Origin: JBGSKV01 sp041740975 | GTDB taxonomy: Bacteria; Bdellovibrionota_B; Oligoflexia; Oligoflexales; JALZUQ01 | Assembly (NCBI GenBank): GCA_041740975.1 | Contig: JBGSKV010000042.1 | Span: forward strand, 1 to 64,000 | Length of the DNA: 64,000 nucleotides | Reading direction: 5' to 3' | In this document: positions 8,170 through 18,853 of the stretch, in pieces | How the letters are laid out: every line of letters starts with the position of its first letter | Position numbering within the stretch: the stretch's first letter is position 1 | Made by a program: the position numbers and the translations under genes | The notes under the pieces: model-generated | Database searches by the model: none | The model's input: the letters and a program-made list of their open reading frames with translations, nothing else | Told to the model about the DNA's origin: nothing

Positions 8170-10023
8170 GTGCAGGGCAAGATACACGTTCTTGATGAAA
8201 TCGTCATCAATAAGATCGCCGCTGGGGAAGTAGTCGAAAGGCCTGCCAGTATTATTAAGGAGTTAGTTGAGAACAGTCTCGACGCCGGCGCGACCTCCAT
8301 AAATATTGAACTCGAAGAAGGTGGGATTAAGTCCCTTGTCATAAAGGACAACGGTAGCGGCATCGGCATAGAAGATGCCAAACTCGTTTTGCGTCGTCAC
8401 GCGACGTCTAAGATTAAAAACGTCGATGATCTTTTCGCGGTCGAATCCATGGGTTTTCGCGGGGAAGCTTTGGCTTCTATTGCTTCTGTTAGTAAACTCA
8501 GAATCTGTAGCGCGACTAAAGATGCTGTCGAAGGATTTGAACTGACGCAAACTACGGAAACGGATTGCGATGTTCATCCGTGGCGCGGTGACATTGGAAC
8601 GACAGTGATCGTCGAAGATTTATTTTATAATGTACCGGCCCGCCGTAAATTCTTAAAATCGAATGCTGCAGAATACGCGGCTTGCCATGAACTTTTAAAT
8701 GCACTGGCATTGGCCCGGCCTGATATCCATTTTCGTCTAGCTCATAATGGCAAAGAACGTTTGAACACGTTCGCAGTTACATCTGATATGCACATTCCTG
8801 GTCGCGCTTGGGGCAAGGCAAACTTGATTGGACGCTTTAAGCAAATCATTGACGATAGTCCCACTTCCGACAGCATGATGTACGTCACCGGCCGTAACCA
8901 ATATCTTTCCATGGAAGCATTGATCTCTCCTCCCGGCATTGAAAAAGGGAGTGGCAAAGGTCTTTTTTCATTTGTGAATGGACGCTGGGTCAAAGACCGC
9001 ATGTTACGCGCGGCGATTTTGCGCGGCTACCATAGTCATCTTCTGCGCGGTCGATTTCCTCAGGTTGTCTTACACTGCACAATCGACCCGAGTTTAGTGG
9101 ATGTCAACGTTCATCCGCACAAGACTGAGTTGAGATTTCAATATGCTCGCGAGATCCAAGATTTGATCGCGCACACCATTCGCAAAGCTATTCGCCAAGG
9201 GGCCTGGGCAGCACCTGCTGAAACGAGTGCCGAACAAGAGGGATTCGCTGATTCTTTTAGTCCTTTGTTTATGCCACGCAAATCAAGTTCGGTCTCACTG
9301 TCTCAAGGAATTTCGAGTTGGGCCCGACATGGCCAAAGTACGATAAAGTTACCAACAATCGGCCACAATACGTTTGAGATTCCAACTGAAAAAGAAAGTG
9401 TATCTCTCGAAAAAACCAATGCGAGTGATTCGATTCCCTGGAATGACCTTAAATATGTTGGGTGCTATGCGGCATGCTATCTGATGTTTGAAGCGGACGG
9501 GCGATTGCTTTCAATCGACCAGCATGCCTTCCATGAAAGAGTTTTATACGAACGCCTCGTTAAAAATCGCGACTTAGTGTGCCAAGCGCAACCCCTCCTC
9601 GTTCCGGAAGAAGTGCGCCTAGCCCCAACAGAAGTCGCCCATCTGCAAACACATCGAGAGGCCCTGAAGTCACTTGGTTTTGAGTTTGATATCACTGATA
9701 ACGGCACCCTCGAAGTCACCAGTGTGCCATCACTTCTCGCAGGCAGACCACTAGAAGAACTTATTTTGGCCCTCGCGGATCCCCTTCAAAATGAACATAG
9801 CCAATCTGGCCAGGTCGTTGATGGCGAGAATTACATGCATTACACTCTCTCTACATTGGCTTGTCACAGCGCTGTGCGAGCCGGCGAAGAACTCCCACAC
9901 GATGATCTGAAATTGCTCCTGAGCGAAGCGCAAAAGGTAGATTTCTACCACAACTGTCCCCACGGCCGTCGCGTTTTCAAATGGTGGAGTCAAGCACAGG
10001 TTGCCGCATGGTTCGATCGCTAA
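8170..10023 (+). CDS. mutL: DNA mismatch repair protein MutL, endonuclease type
   Basis: Mismatch-repair ATPase that couples MutS to strand removal. The GHKL motifs are present: ENSLDAG, DNGSGIG (60-66) and GFRGEAL (from 95). The C-terminal part has DQHAFHERVLYE (from about 450), fitting the DQHA(X)2E(X)4E endonuclease motif of MutLs from species lacking MutH, plus ACHSAVRAGE and the CPHG motif. Start: AAGGGAG at 8158-8164 lies five bases before the GTG at 8170, while the GTG at 8164 overlaps it, so 8170 is favoured (617 residues). It overlaps miaA by 16 bp. Confidence 0.95.
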   Translation: MQGKIHVLDEIVINKIAAGEVVERPASIIKELVENSLDAGATSINIELEEGGIKSLVIKDNGSGIGIEDAKLVLRRHATSKIKNVDDLFAVESMGFRGEALASIASVSKLRICSATKDAVEGFELTQTTETDCDVHPWRGDIGTTVIVEDLFYNVPARRKFLKSNAAEYAACHELLNALALARPDIHFRLAHNGKERLNTFAVTSDMHIPGRAWGKANLIGRFKQIIDDSPTSDSMMYVTGRNQYLSMEALISPPGIEKGSGKGLFSFVNGRWVKDRMLRAAILRGYHSHLLRGRFPQVVLHCTIDPSLVDVNVHPHKTELRFQYAREIQDLIAHTIRKAIRQGAWAAPAETSAEQEGFADSFSPLFMPRKSSSVSLSQGISSWARHGQSTIKLPTIGHNTFEIPTEKESVSLEKTNASDSIPWNDLKYVGCYAACYLMFEADGRLLSIDQHAFHERVLYERLVKNRDLVCQAQPLLVPEEVRLAPTEVAHLQTHREALKSLGFEFDITDNGTLEVTSVPSLLAGRPLEELILALADPLQNEHSQSGQVVDGENYMHYTLSTLACHSAVRAGEELPHDDLKLLLSEAQKVDFYHNCPHGRRVFKWWSQAQVAAWFDR

Positions 10024-10958
10024 ATATTCATTTTCCCTACGTTGTCGTCTGCGGCCCTACCGCAAGTGGCAAATCTTCGCTTGCGATGCAAATTGCATCT
10101 GAGTGGAATGGCGAAATAGTCAGTTTCGACTCGGTGCAGTTTTATAAAGGATTTGACATCGGCTCAGCCAAACCGACGTTAGCTGAGCAAGCCGCTGTCC
10201 CTCATCATATGATCGATATTTTGGATTGGAACCAAGACTACGACGCGTCGCTTTATGCGCGCGATGCACGCGCACTCGTTGAAGACATTCGTTCACGCGG
10301 AAGGCTTCCGGTTTTAGTCGGCGGTTCGGGCTTGTTTTTAAGAGCATTTTGGGGCGAGGGTTGGCATGAAAATCTCCCTAAAAATGACAGCTTACGAGAG
10401 CAGCTTGGTATGGAAACCAGCGAATCCCTGTACGCAACTTTAGTTGTTTGTGATCCGCAACGTGCTGCGCAACTTCATCAGAACGATAAGTTCAGATTGG
10501 TTAGGGCGCTAGAGTTATTTCATTTGACCGGCAAAACTTTTGCCGAGGTCACGAATGTCGCGAGCCAAGCGGTAGCCCATCGTGGATTTGTCATTAAACT
10601 TTCCCCAGACCGTCAGACTTTGCATGACCGTATTGCCGAACGAAGTGAACACATGTTGAACGAAGGACTGATTGAAGAAACTTTGCTGCTCCTCGACAAG
10701 GGTTGTGCCATTGATTGCCGACCGATGCATAGCATAGGCTATCGTCAAGCGACGGACTTTTTGATGCAACGTTTTCCACAGAAAGAACTCTGCGAAAAAA
10801 TTGTTGTCGCCACGAGACAGTACGCCAAACGGCAATTCACCTGGTTTAATAAGGTAGAAGCCAATTTCACAAGTACAGGCAATTTATCAGAGGCCTTGAT
10901 GTTAACGAAAAGTTACTTGTGCCGCCCAGATGTGGAGACTGCAACAAGCCGAATTTAG
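10008..10958 (+). CDS. miaA: tRNA dimethylallyltransferase
   Basis: Adds the isopentenyl group to A37 of tRNAs reading UNN codons. The P-loop is GPTASGKS (16-23), followed by SFDSVQFYKGFDIGSAKP and GGSGLFLRA, all typical. ATG at 10008 gives 316 residues and overlaps the end of mutL; an upstream in-frame ATG at 9981 lacks a ribosome site. mutL-miaA adjacency is common in proteobacteria. Its TAG stop shares bases with the stop of the giant convergent gene (4-bp overlap, TTAG), leaving no room for a terminator between them. Confidence 0.94.
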   Translation: MVRSLNIHFPYVVVCGPTASGKSSLAMQIASEWNGEIVSFDSVQFYKGFDIGSAKPTLAEQAAVPHHMIDILDWNQDYDASLYARDARALVEDIRSRGRLPVLVGGSGLFLRAFWGEGWHENLPKNDSLREQLGMETSESLYATLVVCDPQRAAQLHQNDKFRLVRALELFHLTGKTFAEVTNVASQAVAHRGFVIKLSPDRQTLHDRIAERSEHMLNEGLIEETLLLLDKGCAIDCRPMHSIGYRQATDFLMQRFPQKELCEKIVVATRQYAKRQFTWFNKVEANFTSTGNLSEALMLTKSYLCRPDVETATSRI

Positions 10959-13900
10959 CGTATTTTTCGATAAACTTCCGTCTTACCGTCAATTAACTCA
11001 GGTGCAAATTTAACTTTTGAATCGACGACTCGGTCCTGTGACTTCAAGAACTCTACGCGGCGATTCTTTGCCTTACCTTCGTCAGTGTCATTGGACGCAA
11101 TTGGTTTTGACTCGCCAAATCCCTTTGAATCAAGCCGATTCTTAACGACGCCTTTGGCAACTAGATAATCGAGCACACTTTGTGCGCGGCTAGCCGATAG
11201 TTTTTCATTGTACTGATCACTTCCATCCGAATCGGTATGACCGTGGATCGAAACTTTGCTACTGCTATCAGAGTTGATTTCGGCTGCTAGCTTATCGAGC
11301 GTGGGATAGGAAATTTCTTTGATTTTCGAACTTGCGGTCACGAAAAAGATGGGGTCCACTTCGATCTTGATCGCTTCTACATTTTCTTTGGAGACGCGAA
11401 ATGCCTTTTTTACAACCTGGCCAACTTTCACTTCAAAAGTTGTATTACTTAGGATCTCATCACCTTCAAAAACTTCAAAATGATACGGACCTGGCGTCAA
11501 ATCTTGCTTATTCAGATCTATGTCTAGATTGCCAGAGCCGACCAAACCTAGACTTGCACTTTTTAGACTGTATTTTAAGTCGGTAAAAGAGTTGATATCA
11601 CCGTAGATCGCAATTTCAATGTCACCGTTTTTGAGCTCCATCGGCGGCTTCAGAATGAATGAGTAATTGAGTCCAGTATAGGCTCGCCAGTCTCCAGAGC
11701 CGTAGCCATCGGTCAGACCAATGCCGCCCCCAGCCATAAGACTCCATTGTTTGTCGACGCCGAACTTTTTCTTAAAACCCCCGTATACTTCGAACGGATT
11801 GGTCACGTCATATCTCACCTTTGAGGACGATAGCGGATGCAAATAGAATAACTCTGCATTGAGGTACACATCCTGAGCATCCCAAATTTTGCGACCAAAA
11901 CCTGCCTTCGCGATTGCGGAGGGTCTGGCTTCGAGGTTCAATAGTTTTTCCTTCTCTCTGTGTTGATAGCCTAAAGAAAAGTTGAACTCATTTCTCTCGT
12001 TCCAGAGATAATTTACAGCGAGGTTGAAGTTGGCAATGGCTTTATCATTACCGACGAGATTTTTATCGATTCCTGTGGCAAAAAGTACTTCAGGGTTTAT
12101 GCTCAGACTCAACGCACTGTCTTCGTCCCGCCATTCCTTGATTTTCCAGTAACCACCCACCATCGTGTCACCAATTTCATTGTAGGATGTACTGTACTCG
12201 GAGCTTATGCCTTCAAAAACTGTGGCAATATGGTACGACCCCATCGCATACAACGAAAAACTGCGCGAAAACTCACAGTGCATCCCTAGATTAGTCGAGT
12301 GGAGATTGCGCACGATATCATCGAGGTGTTCGCTACTTTTCGAATTACCGAACTCTAAGCCATTTCGCAGAAAGTTATGCACCAAGTTCACGTTGCAACG
12401 ATGCGCGCCATCGCCATGCGAGGCGGCATTGGTTATAAGCGACGACTCACCAGCCACTGGCCAAAAGTGTTGGATATTGATCGCTTTTGTGGAAGTTGAA
12501 AAAGATCCCACAACCATGAGAAGCACGAAGAGCCGAACTAATGTCACAAGTGAGGTTTTAGACAAAAGACTTAGTCCCGCGAAGAGGATAGGAAGCAGAA
12601 GGATAAAGAATGTGAGGCCATTCGCGTTGCGACTTGAATCGGCGGAGATCACACCGCAATTAATTTTTCCGCCTGAACCCTGAATCAAAGTCCCACTGGC
12701 ATCGTTCGGGTTGGTGCCCATACGAATTTCTTCACAATCGGTAATCCCATCGCCATCGTTATCTTTGTCAAGCGCGTCTATGACGCCGTCACCGTCAGTA
12801 TCTCGAGGATTATTGATGTCTCCCACTTCTACTGCATCGCCTAAACAGTCATTATTTGAGTCGTCTAAAGACGGGTCAAGGCCAATAGCAATTTCCCCTA
12901 GGTTAGGGAGGCCATCATCGTCGAGATCGTCGTCTCTGTTGTCGAGTGGATTGAATCCTAGATCGACTTCTTCGCCGTCAGGAATTCCACCGCCATCCGT
13001 ATCGGGATTATTTGGATTCGTACCGTAGGTATTGACCTCTTCACCATCTTCCAAGCCATCATCATCCGAATCTTTATCAAGAGGATTGGTATTGGTCGTC
13101 ACCAACTCGACTCTATCTTGTAAGCTGTCGTTGTCCGTATCTACGTCCAGCGGATCTGTTCTATACGTATTCACTTCCGCGCCATCTTTCAACCCGTCAC
13201 CGTCGGTGTCATCGACCAAAGGATCGGTATGATGGATGGCAATCTCAGGTCCATCTTTCAAGCCGTCGTTATCAGAGTCCGGGTTGTTATAATCCGTTCC
13301 CAAATCAACTTCTTCATCGTTCGTAAGTCCGTCGTTGTCTGGATCGTCATCGTACCAACTGTCATCGGCCGCACCTCCGACGCGTGGATCGAGGACAGGA
13401 CGGCCGGGAGGTGGAGCGGCTTCTTTGCAGTCGCCAACACCCCCGCCGTCAGTATCAGCGTCCGTGGGACTTGTGACTGGAATAGGATTCGCGGGTGTAT
13501 TCCACCAGATTGTCGTTGGATAAGGACAAGCTTTTGGTGCGCTCGTTGCCAAGTTTATGCCATCAGCGCCTGAAACTTCGCAACCGTCATAACATCCATC
13601 GTTATCAGTATCGCTAAGGATACTTGAGGATCCAAATGTCACTTCGTCTTCATCATCAAGGCCGTCATCATCGCTATCGCCGTCCATAAAGTCAGGAGTA
13701 CCATCACTGTCTGTGTCGACAGGAGCGGTCACAAGCAGTAAGTCACCAGCTTCCGTCGTATTGGGAAGTGAATCGCCATCCGTGTCGTCATCCAAGTAGT
13801 TTGGTTTCCCATCGGAATCCATATCAGCTGTGGCTACACTCATCAAAGTGATAATGGTTGCGGGATTTGCATCGCTATCACTTGCAATGGAATCATAGAT

Positions 13901-16900
13901 TGTATCGGCGTTGCTATCTAAGTCCCGAAAATCCGGAATGCCATCCAAATCCGAATCTAATAACTCAGAGGTGTAATCCAAAATGCCATTGTTATCGCCA
14001 ATATCGGCAATGGCCGCGGCAGCTTCAGCCGCGCTTAACGTGCCTGAAGAATCAAGGTCGTAATTTGTTAGCGTTGCAAGGGAGATTTCAATAAAAGCCT
14101 CAATCCAGTCCGCGATACCATCCCCGTCCGAATCTACGTCCAAAACATCTGGCATGCCATCGCTGTCGATATCAGGAAAGCTGAGATCCATACGACTTAT
14201 GATTAAATCACCACTTGTCTCGGTCGCGTAATCGATGGCCCCATTGTCATTTCCAGTACCAGAGGTACCTGAGTCGTCGAACGTATAGCGGTTGCTTTCG
14301 ATGAGGTCCGAAATACCGTCATTGTCAGAATCAGTATCCAAATAGTTCGGAATGCCGTCGCCATCAAAGTCACCAAGTTCGGAAGATTCTAGTACATTGT
14401 CGTTGTCGCCTACTATTGCCGCCAAAAGCGTTAGTTCAGTCGATGCGGAATATCCAGGAACAGTTTCCCCTTCGACAGTCATATTGGGGCCGATGGATGA
14501 GTCTAGTGCGATGTAAGTTAAACCAACGCGACTATAGGCTTCATAGACATCGGGAATACCGTCATTATCCGAATCTAAGTCCATCGAATTGGGAATGCCG
14601 TCGCCATCTGCGTCCGGCAAGGCTCCCGACGTTAACTCATGCAGTTCAATCGCACCGTTCTCATCGGAGTCACAAGGATCTGAAACACACATTGGTCGAT
14701 GACAGACCGCGATTTCATCCGCTTCCAAAATTCCATTGCCAGCAATAGCGGTGCCACCGCCTATATCGCAAGATCCCAAATCATTTTCGACAAAATCAGG
14801 AATGCCATCGTTATCTGAGTCTAAATCAATGTAATTGGGACCATCGGCTGCACCATCTGAGTTTGTTCCAGTTGTGAGATAATCTTCAGAGCCATCAGCG
14901 ATACCATCATTGTCAGAGTCCGCATCTCGGAAATCCATAATGGAATCTCCATCTGAATCCGTCGAATCCGATCCATTTTGAATTTCTCTAGAATCCGCCA
15001 CTCCATCGTCATCGTCATCTGAGTCTTGAAAGTCTGGCGTTCCATCATCATCGTTATCCGCTAATCCTGATCCTTCCGTCGAATCACCAATGCCGTTGTC
15101 ATCTGCATCAGTATCCAGATAATCCGCGACGCCGTCACCATCGGAGTCGCCACTGCCTTCTACGGAATTGAGGATGCCATCGTTGTCATGATCAAGGTTA
15201 ACAGTAACTGTATTGGAAACGGTGGACGTATAATGAAAAGACGCGCCGTTCGCGACGTGATAATCCATCGCCTCTACGCGAGTATTAAATGAATTGGCAA
15301 ATGCGAGAACTGGATCTGCGCAACCATCAACAACTCCATCGTTGTCTGGATGCGCGGCGCCGGCCGTATCATTACCGCTCGAATCAGCTGCAGAACTACA
15401 GTTTAAATCAACCGTCGCAAAAACAAGTAAACTTTGTTCGGCGCCAATGTCAGGTTGGCCAGCTCCATCTGCTACAGTGACATCCATTGTCGAAGTACCA
15501 GAAGCGACAACGGACCCCGTAACATCTGTACAACCGGCCGTTGTAGCGGCTGCACACGTCGCAGGAACGGAAGGGCAGCTATAAACTAGGAGACTTCCTG
15601 CTTGAAATTCTACCCCCGTCGGGAAAATCATAGATAAGCTTGAAACATCGAAAGCTTTTGCCGAGAATGTTCCAGTATTTTTAACGAGTGCTTTGTACTG
15701 GATGGATTCGCCCAAACCAAAATCGGTCGCCGGGGTGACTTTGCAGGCTTCAGACGAAAGCTGTGGTCGGACGATTTGATAGGTTGCATAAGAAGAATAA
15801 GGTCCAGTAACGGAAGACAACGTATCTGGATTGGTTCGCGTGATGCTGGCTCGAAGTTGCTGATTACCTTTAGGGGCTGCCGCAATAGTCTCACCGTTTC
15901 GAATGACAAATTGAAAAGATTCGACAGCATTCCCACCGTATAGATTCACCATATCCCCAAACTGAACAGAATAAATTCTGGTGCCGTTGTCATCTTGATT
16001 GATGACAAGGGTCGGATCTTTGGTGAAGCAGATATTGTTTTGGAGTGTGCCAGCTGTTGGATACAAACAATGGTAATCGACGGTGTTCACGGTTTGGGTA
16101 TGGAGTGTGCCAATATCAATCGTCGAAACAGCTTCTGGGAACGTCACCCAGGCGCCATTGGAGGTATGCTCGCGCAACTGAAAAGAAGCGTTTTTGACGA
16201 CGCCTTCAGGAAAATTGTATGTCACTAACCAGTCTGTGGTTTGGCCCGGACGACCTGGACTTGGCGTCGCATCTTCTGTCGCATCAAAAGAGACGGCTAT
16301 GCTGGAGTTTTCGGATTGTACACTAGCAGTTGTTGATTTCGATGGAAAATTTGGCCCGCCTACGTTCCATGTGATATTCGCGTTCACCAAAAGAGACTGA
16401 CTGATCTGGATAGTGTCCGAAGTGCGAAGCTTGAAGCTTACTGTACAAGTATTCGTTGGGAACATGCTGGAGTCAGCAATACTTATGCCTGATACGGAGA
16501 TGCCGGTTTCATCCGTGCCCGTTATGACAGGTGTTCCCAAACAATCCACATCCGTAAAATCAATGTCATAATCGCAAGCGGCTTCCGAACAACTGCTCAA
16601 GAGTGCTGGATTGATGAGTTCAGTTGGCCACGTGATGCGAACGGAAGTATTTTGTGCGGTGACGCGTCCAGTGTTTACGAGCTCGACCTCGTATTCGATA
16701 TCTTCTTGCGCATCAATGCCCGTAACCGAACCTGAGCCGTCTACTGACGCATCGGGGTCACTGGTCGAAGACGCTTTTAACGAGACTTCCACATCCGGGG
16801 CTTCGATATCAATCAATTCGGCGACGTCTCTTAAGGCGATATCCGTACCAAAACTGTTTTGATAAGAAAGATAAGCAGAATCGATGATTTTGAGACCATC

Positions 16901-18853
16901 GGACATCGGTTTGTTCGAAGCGGTCACCGTGAAGTAGATTTCGGTCCGTTCATTGACGCCTGAGAGCGTGATATCTCCGAAGTCAAATTCGACTGTGCCG
17001 TTACCCACATCGCACGTCACCGTGACATCACCATAATTTAAACCAGAATCATTGACCCCAAAATCCCATTCGTCGTTAGCTGGCGGTGAGCCGGCAGATC
17101 CCGTCAAACATGCCCCGCCCGCACTCGGTGCTAACATGGGTCCAGGAAGATAATTCGTAATTTTAAGACTCTCGGTTCCACCTGCCGGAATCGTGAAGGC
17201 CATCTTGAATGTGACGAGATCACCCGCTTGAATGGCATACGGTTCCACGCCCGGAGCTCCGCCATTAATGTGACTAATGTTCACGTCCAACTGCGGAATC
17301 TTTACAATGTCAGCGACAGCCTCGGCATTTACGCTAGAAGCAAGGGATGCGCCCGTCACGAAAACGTTCGAATTCGGTAGAATTTTGCTGGAAACCAAAT
17401 CACTCGCGTCAATTTGCGCACCTACAGACGTGTAAACGGCTCCGAGCTGCACCCTATGTTTCAGGGTCAAAGTCGATGTTGTCGCCGCTCCAATGAGCTC
17501 TGCACCCGAAACTTTATCATCGGTAAAATCTCCAGATATCGCTCCCATTAAGTCTTGAGCGTTTAATGACACGTCCGTTATGCCCGTCACCCCGTTTCTC
17601 ACACCAATATTTAAGTATGGAAACGGTATCGTCATCGTCGCTTCTGTCGCGCTCTGGACGGTCACGCCTTCTCTGACGGTGAGATGAAATTCGCCCGGAA
17701 CCAAATCTTGTCCGTCCGAGATTTCCATATGAAATTCTGTCGGCGCAACTTGAAAGTAATCCGAAACATACAGAGTCGAAGTATATTCCAAAATATCATT
17801 TGGTGAGTTTCCCGCGGGGGCACTGTCCGAAACATTGTCGTATGATTTTTCAAGAAAATGCGAACGAGCTCGAACGGTGGCAGATTCTGATATGAGCGGT
17901 GTGACTTCATCGGCGATCAATGTCACGCTGCGTGTATCTGTAGTTGAACCGCCACCCACTGGAATAACGGGATCACCATTGCCTTTGAACTCACGAACAT
18001 AACTTGGGTATGAAATGCTGACGTCACTGCTCAATGTTAGATAGGTCAAACTGACCGATCCACCGGTTAGGCCACTAGGATCGGGCGTTAGGACGCATGA
18101 CGTTGGCGCGGGTGCGATTGTCAAATTCAAACAACTAGTCGGACCCAAAAGTGGATCGACTTGAACAAACGTGGAAAAAGTTTCCACTATCTCGACGTTA
18201 TTGATCGTAGAGCCACTGGCCAAGTCAACGTCAATAGTTGTGGTGAACGCCGTGGTTTTTCCAGACACTTTCGGATCCGGAATATGTTTATGTAGTTGAA
18301 TGAGTTGAGGTGTAATATCTGAAAAAAGCGCGGGAGAGCAGATGGTATCGCCCGGACTTCCGCAAGCAACCGCATCACCACTCGGATCGTCTCCCAGTAC
18401 GAAAATCGTTTGTGCTTCTCGAATGCGAAAGGACGTACCTACGGCTGCAAAGGCCGTCTGTGTGAAGATAATATTGCAGTCCAATCTTGGTTGAGACGGC
18501 GAAAGCTGTGCGATAGGCGGTTCGATAACAAAAAGTTTTTCACCAGGTAGAAGGGAAATCAGTTCATTGGTAAATGGATCTCGGCCCGTAGTATTTTGCG
18601 TGATGGATGGCGTACCCAATGTGCCGCAGTCATCAACGAATGAATATGTGAGTTCTTGGGGGACGATCATGCGGTAGATCGGAATATAACCGGTGGTCGC
18701 ACCGGTATTGTCCATTGTAAAATTCACTTTGACGCTCTCACCGACTCCGAAAAGTGGTGAAAGCTCTTCGGGTGCAAGAGTGGCGTCGGGTACGGCCGCC
18801 GCGAAAACTGAGTTCGTAAATAGAATCGCTGCAAGGGTAAGCAGAGCTTTCAT
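10955..18853 (-). CDS. Giant secreted/outer-membrane protein: repeat region, thrombospondin type-3 repeats, OmpA barrel and OmpA C-terminal domain
   Basis: The 2632-residue protein has a signal peptide (MKALLTLAAILFTNSVFAA). Residues about 25-1215 are beta-rich DUF11/Ig-like repeats, for example the NTGRVTAQNTSVRITWP type. About 1217-2055 is a long run of calcium-binding thrombospondin type-3 repeats (DSDGDGVADYLDTD type). Then come INCG at about 2065, a hydrophobic helix (2079-2095), a second signal-like hydrophobic stretch (2100-2118), a probable beta-barrel (to about 2430) and an OmpA-like peptidoglycan-binding domain (about 2500-2620, with HGHTDSDGS and NRRVEFLK). AGGA lies eight bases before the ATG. 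A role as a large calcium-dependent adhesin or envelope linker is inference. The internal junction looks like a fusion of two genes. Confidence 0.88.
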   Translation of the reverse strand: MKALLTLAAILFTNSVFAAAVPDATLAPEELSPLFGVGESVKVNFTMDNTGATTGYIPIYRMIVPQELTYSFVDDCGTLGTPSITQNTTGRDPFTNELISLLPGEKLFVIEPPIAQLSPSQPRLDCNIIFTQTAFAAVGTSFRIREAQTIFVLGDDPSGDAVACGSPGDTICSPALFSDITPQLIQLHKHIPDPKVSGKTTAFTTTIDVDLASGSTINNVEIVETFSTFVQVDPLLGPTSCLNLTIAPAPTSCVLTPDPSGLTGGSVSLTYLTLSSDVSISYPSYVREFKGNGDPVIPVGGGSTTDTRSVTLIADEVTPLISESATVRARSHFLEKSYDNVSDSAPAGNSPNDILEYTSTLYVSDYFQVAPTEFHMEISDGQDLVPGEFHLTVREGVTVQSATEATMTIPFPYLNIGVRNGVTGITDVSLNAQDLMGAISGDFTDDKVSGAELIGAATTSTLTLKHRVQLGAVYTSVGAQIDASDLVSSKILPNSNVFVTGASLASSVNAEAVADIVKIPQLDVNISHINGGAPGVEPYAIQAGDLVTFKMAFTIPAGGTESLKITNYLPGPMLAPSAGGACLTGSAGSPPANDEWDFGVNDSGLNYGDVTVTCDVGNGTVEFDFGDITLSGVNERTEIYFTVTASNKPMSDGLKIIDSAYLSYQNSFGTDIALRDVAELIDIEAPDVEVSLKASSTSDPDASVDGSGSVTGIDAQEDIEYEVELVNTGRVTAQNTSVRITWPTELINPALLSSCSEAACDYDIDFTDVDCLGTPVITGTDETGISVSGISIADSSMFPTNTCTVSFKLRTSDTIQISQSLLVNANITWNVGGPNFPSKSTTASVQSENSSIAVSFDATEDATPSPGRPGQTTDWLVTYNFPEGVVKNASFQLREHTSNGAWVTFPEAVSTIDIGTLHTQTVNTVDYHCLYPTAGTLQNNICFTKDPTLVINQDDNGTRIYSVQFGDMVNLYGGNAVESFQFVIRNGETIAAAPKGNQQLRASITRTNPDTLSSVTGPYSSYATYQIVRPQLSSEACKVTPATDFGLGESIQYKALVKNTGTFSAKAFDVSSLSMIFPTGVEFQAGSLLVYSCPSVPATCAAATTAGCTDVTGSVVASGTSTMDVTVADGAGQPDIGAEQSLLVFATVDLNCSSAADSSGNDTAGAAHPDNDGVVDGCADPVLAFANSFNTRVEAMDYHVANGASFHYTSTVSNTVTVNLDHDNDGILNSVEGSGDSDGDGVADYLDTDADDNGIGDSTEGSGLADNDDDGTPDFQDSDDDDDGVADSREIQNGSDSTDSDGDSIMDFRDADSDNDGIADGSEDYLTTGTNSDGAADGPNYIDLDSDNDGIPDFVENDLGSCDIGGGTAIAGNGILEADEIAVCHRPMCVSDPCDSDENGAIELHELTSGALPDADGDGIPNSMDLDSDNDGIPDVYEAYSRVGLTYIALDSSIGPNMTVEGETVPGYSASTELTLLAAIVGDNDNVLESSELGDFDGDGIPNYLDTDSDNDGISDLIESNRYTFDDSGTSGTGNDNGAIDYATETSGDLIISRMDLSFPDIDSDGMPDVLDVDSDGDGIADWIEAFIEISLATLTNYDLDSSGTLSAAEAAAAIADIGDNNGILDYTSELLDSDLDGIPDFRDLDSNADTIYDSIASDSDANPATIITLMSVATADMDSDGKPNYLDDDTDGDSLPNTTEAGDLLLVTAPVDTDSDGTPDFMDGDSDDDGLDDEDEVTFGSSSILSDTDNDGCYDGCEVSGADGINLATSAPKACPYPTTIWWNTPANPIPVTSPTDADTDGGGVGDCKEAAPPPGRPVLDPRVGGAADDSWYDDDPDNDGLTNDEEVDLGTDYNNPDSDNDGLKDGPEIAIHHTDPLVDDTDGDGLKDGAEVNTYRTDPLDVDTDNDSLQDRVELVTTNTNPLDKDSDDDGLEDGEEVNTYGTNPNNPDTDGGGIPDGEEVDLGFNPLDNRDDDLDDDGLPNLGEIAIGLDPSLDDSNNDCLGDAVEVGDINNPRDTDGDGVIDALDKDNDGDGITDCEEIRMGTNPNDASGTLIQGSGGKINCGVISADSSRNANGLTFFILLLPILFAGLSLLSKTSLVTLVRLFVLLMVVGSFSTSTKAINIQHFWPVAGESSLITNAASHGDGAHRCNVNLVHNFLRNGLEFGNSKSSEHLDDIVRNLHSTNLGMHCEFSRSFSLYAMGSYHIATVFEGISSEYSTSYNEIGDTMVGGYWKIKEWRDEDSALSLSINPEVLFATGIDKNLVGNDKAIANFNLAVNYLWNERNEFNFSLGYQHREKEKLLNLEARPSAIAKAGFGRKIWDAQDVYLNAELFYLHPLSSSKVRYDVTNPFEVYGGFKKKFGVDKQWSLMAGGGIGLTDGYGSGDWRAYTGLNYSFILKPPMELKNGDIEIAIYGDINSFTDLKYSLKSASLGLVGSGNLDIDLNKQDLTPGPYHFEVFEGDEILSNTTFEVKVGQVVKKAFRVSKENVEAIKIEVDPIFFVTASSKIKEISYPTLDKLAAEINSDSSSKVSIHGHTDSDGSDQYNEKLSASRAQSVLDYLVAKGVVKNRLDSKGFGESKPIASNDTDEGKAKNRRVEFLKSQDRVVDSKVKFAPELIDGKTEVYRKIR

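Noticed and set aside
12711..15584. Many forward frames opposite the calcium-repeat region
   Set aside because: Antisense reading of repeated Asp/Gly codons gives long Ser/Pro/Arg-rich frames; they are shadows of the giant gene.
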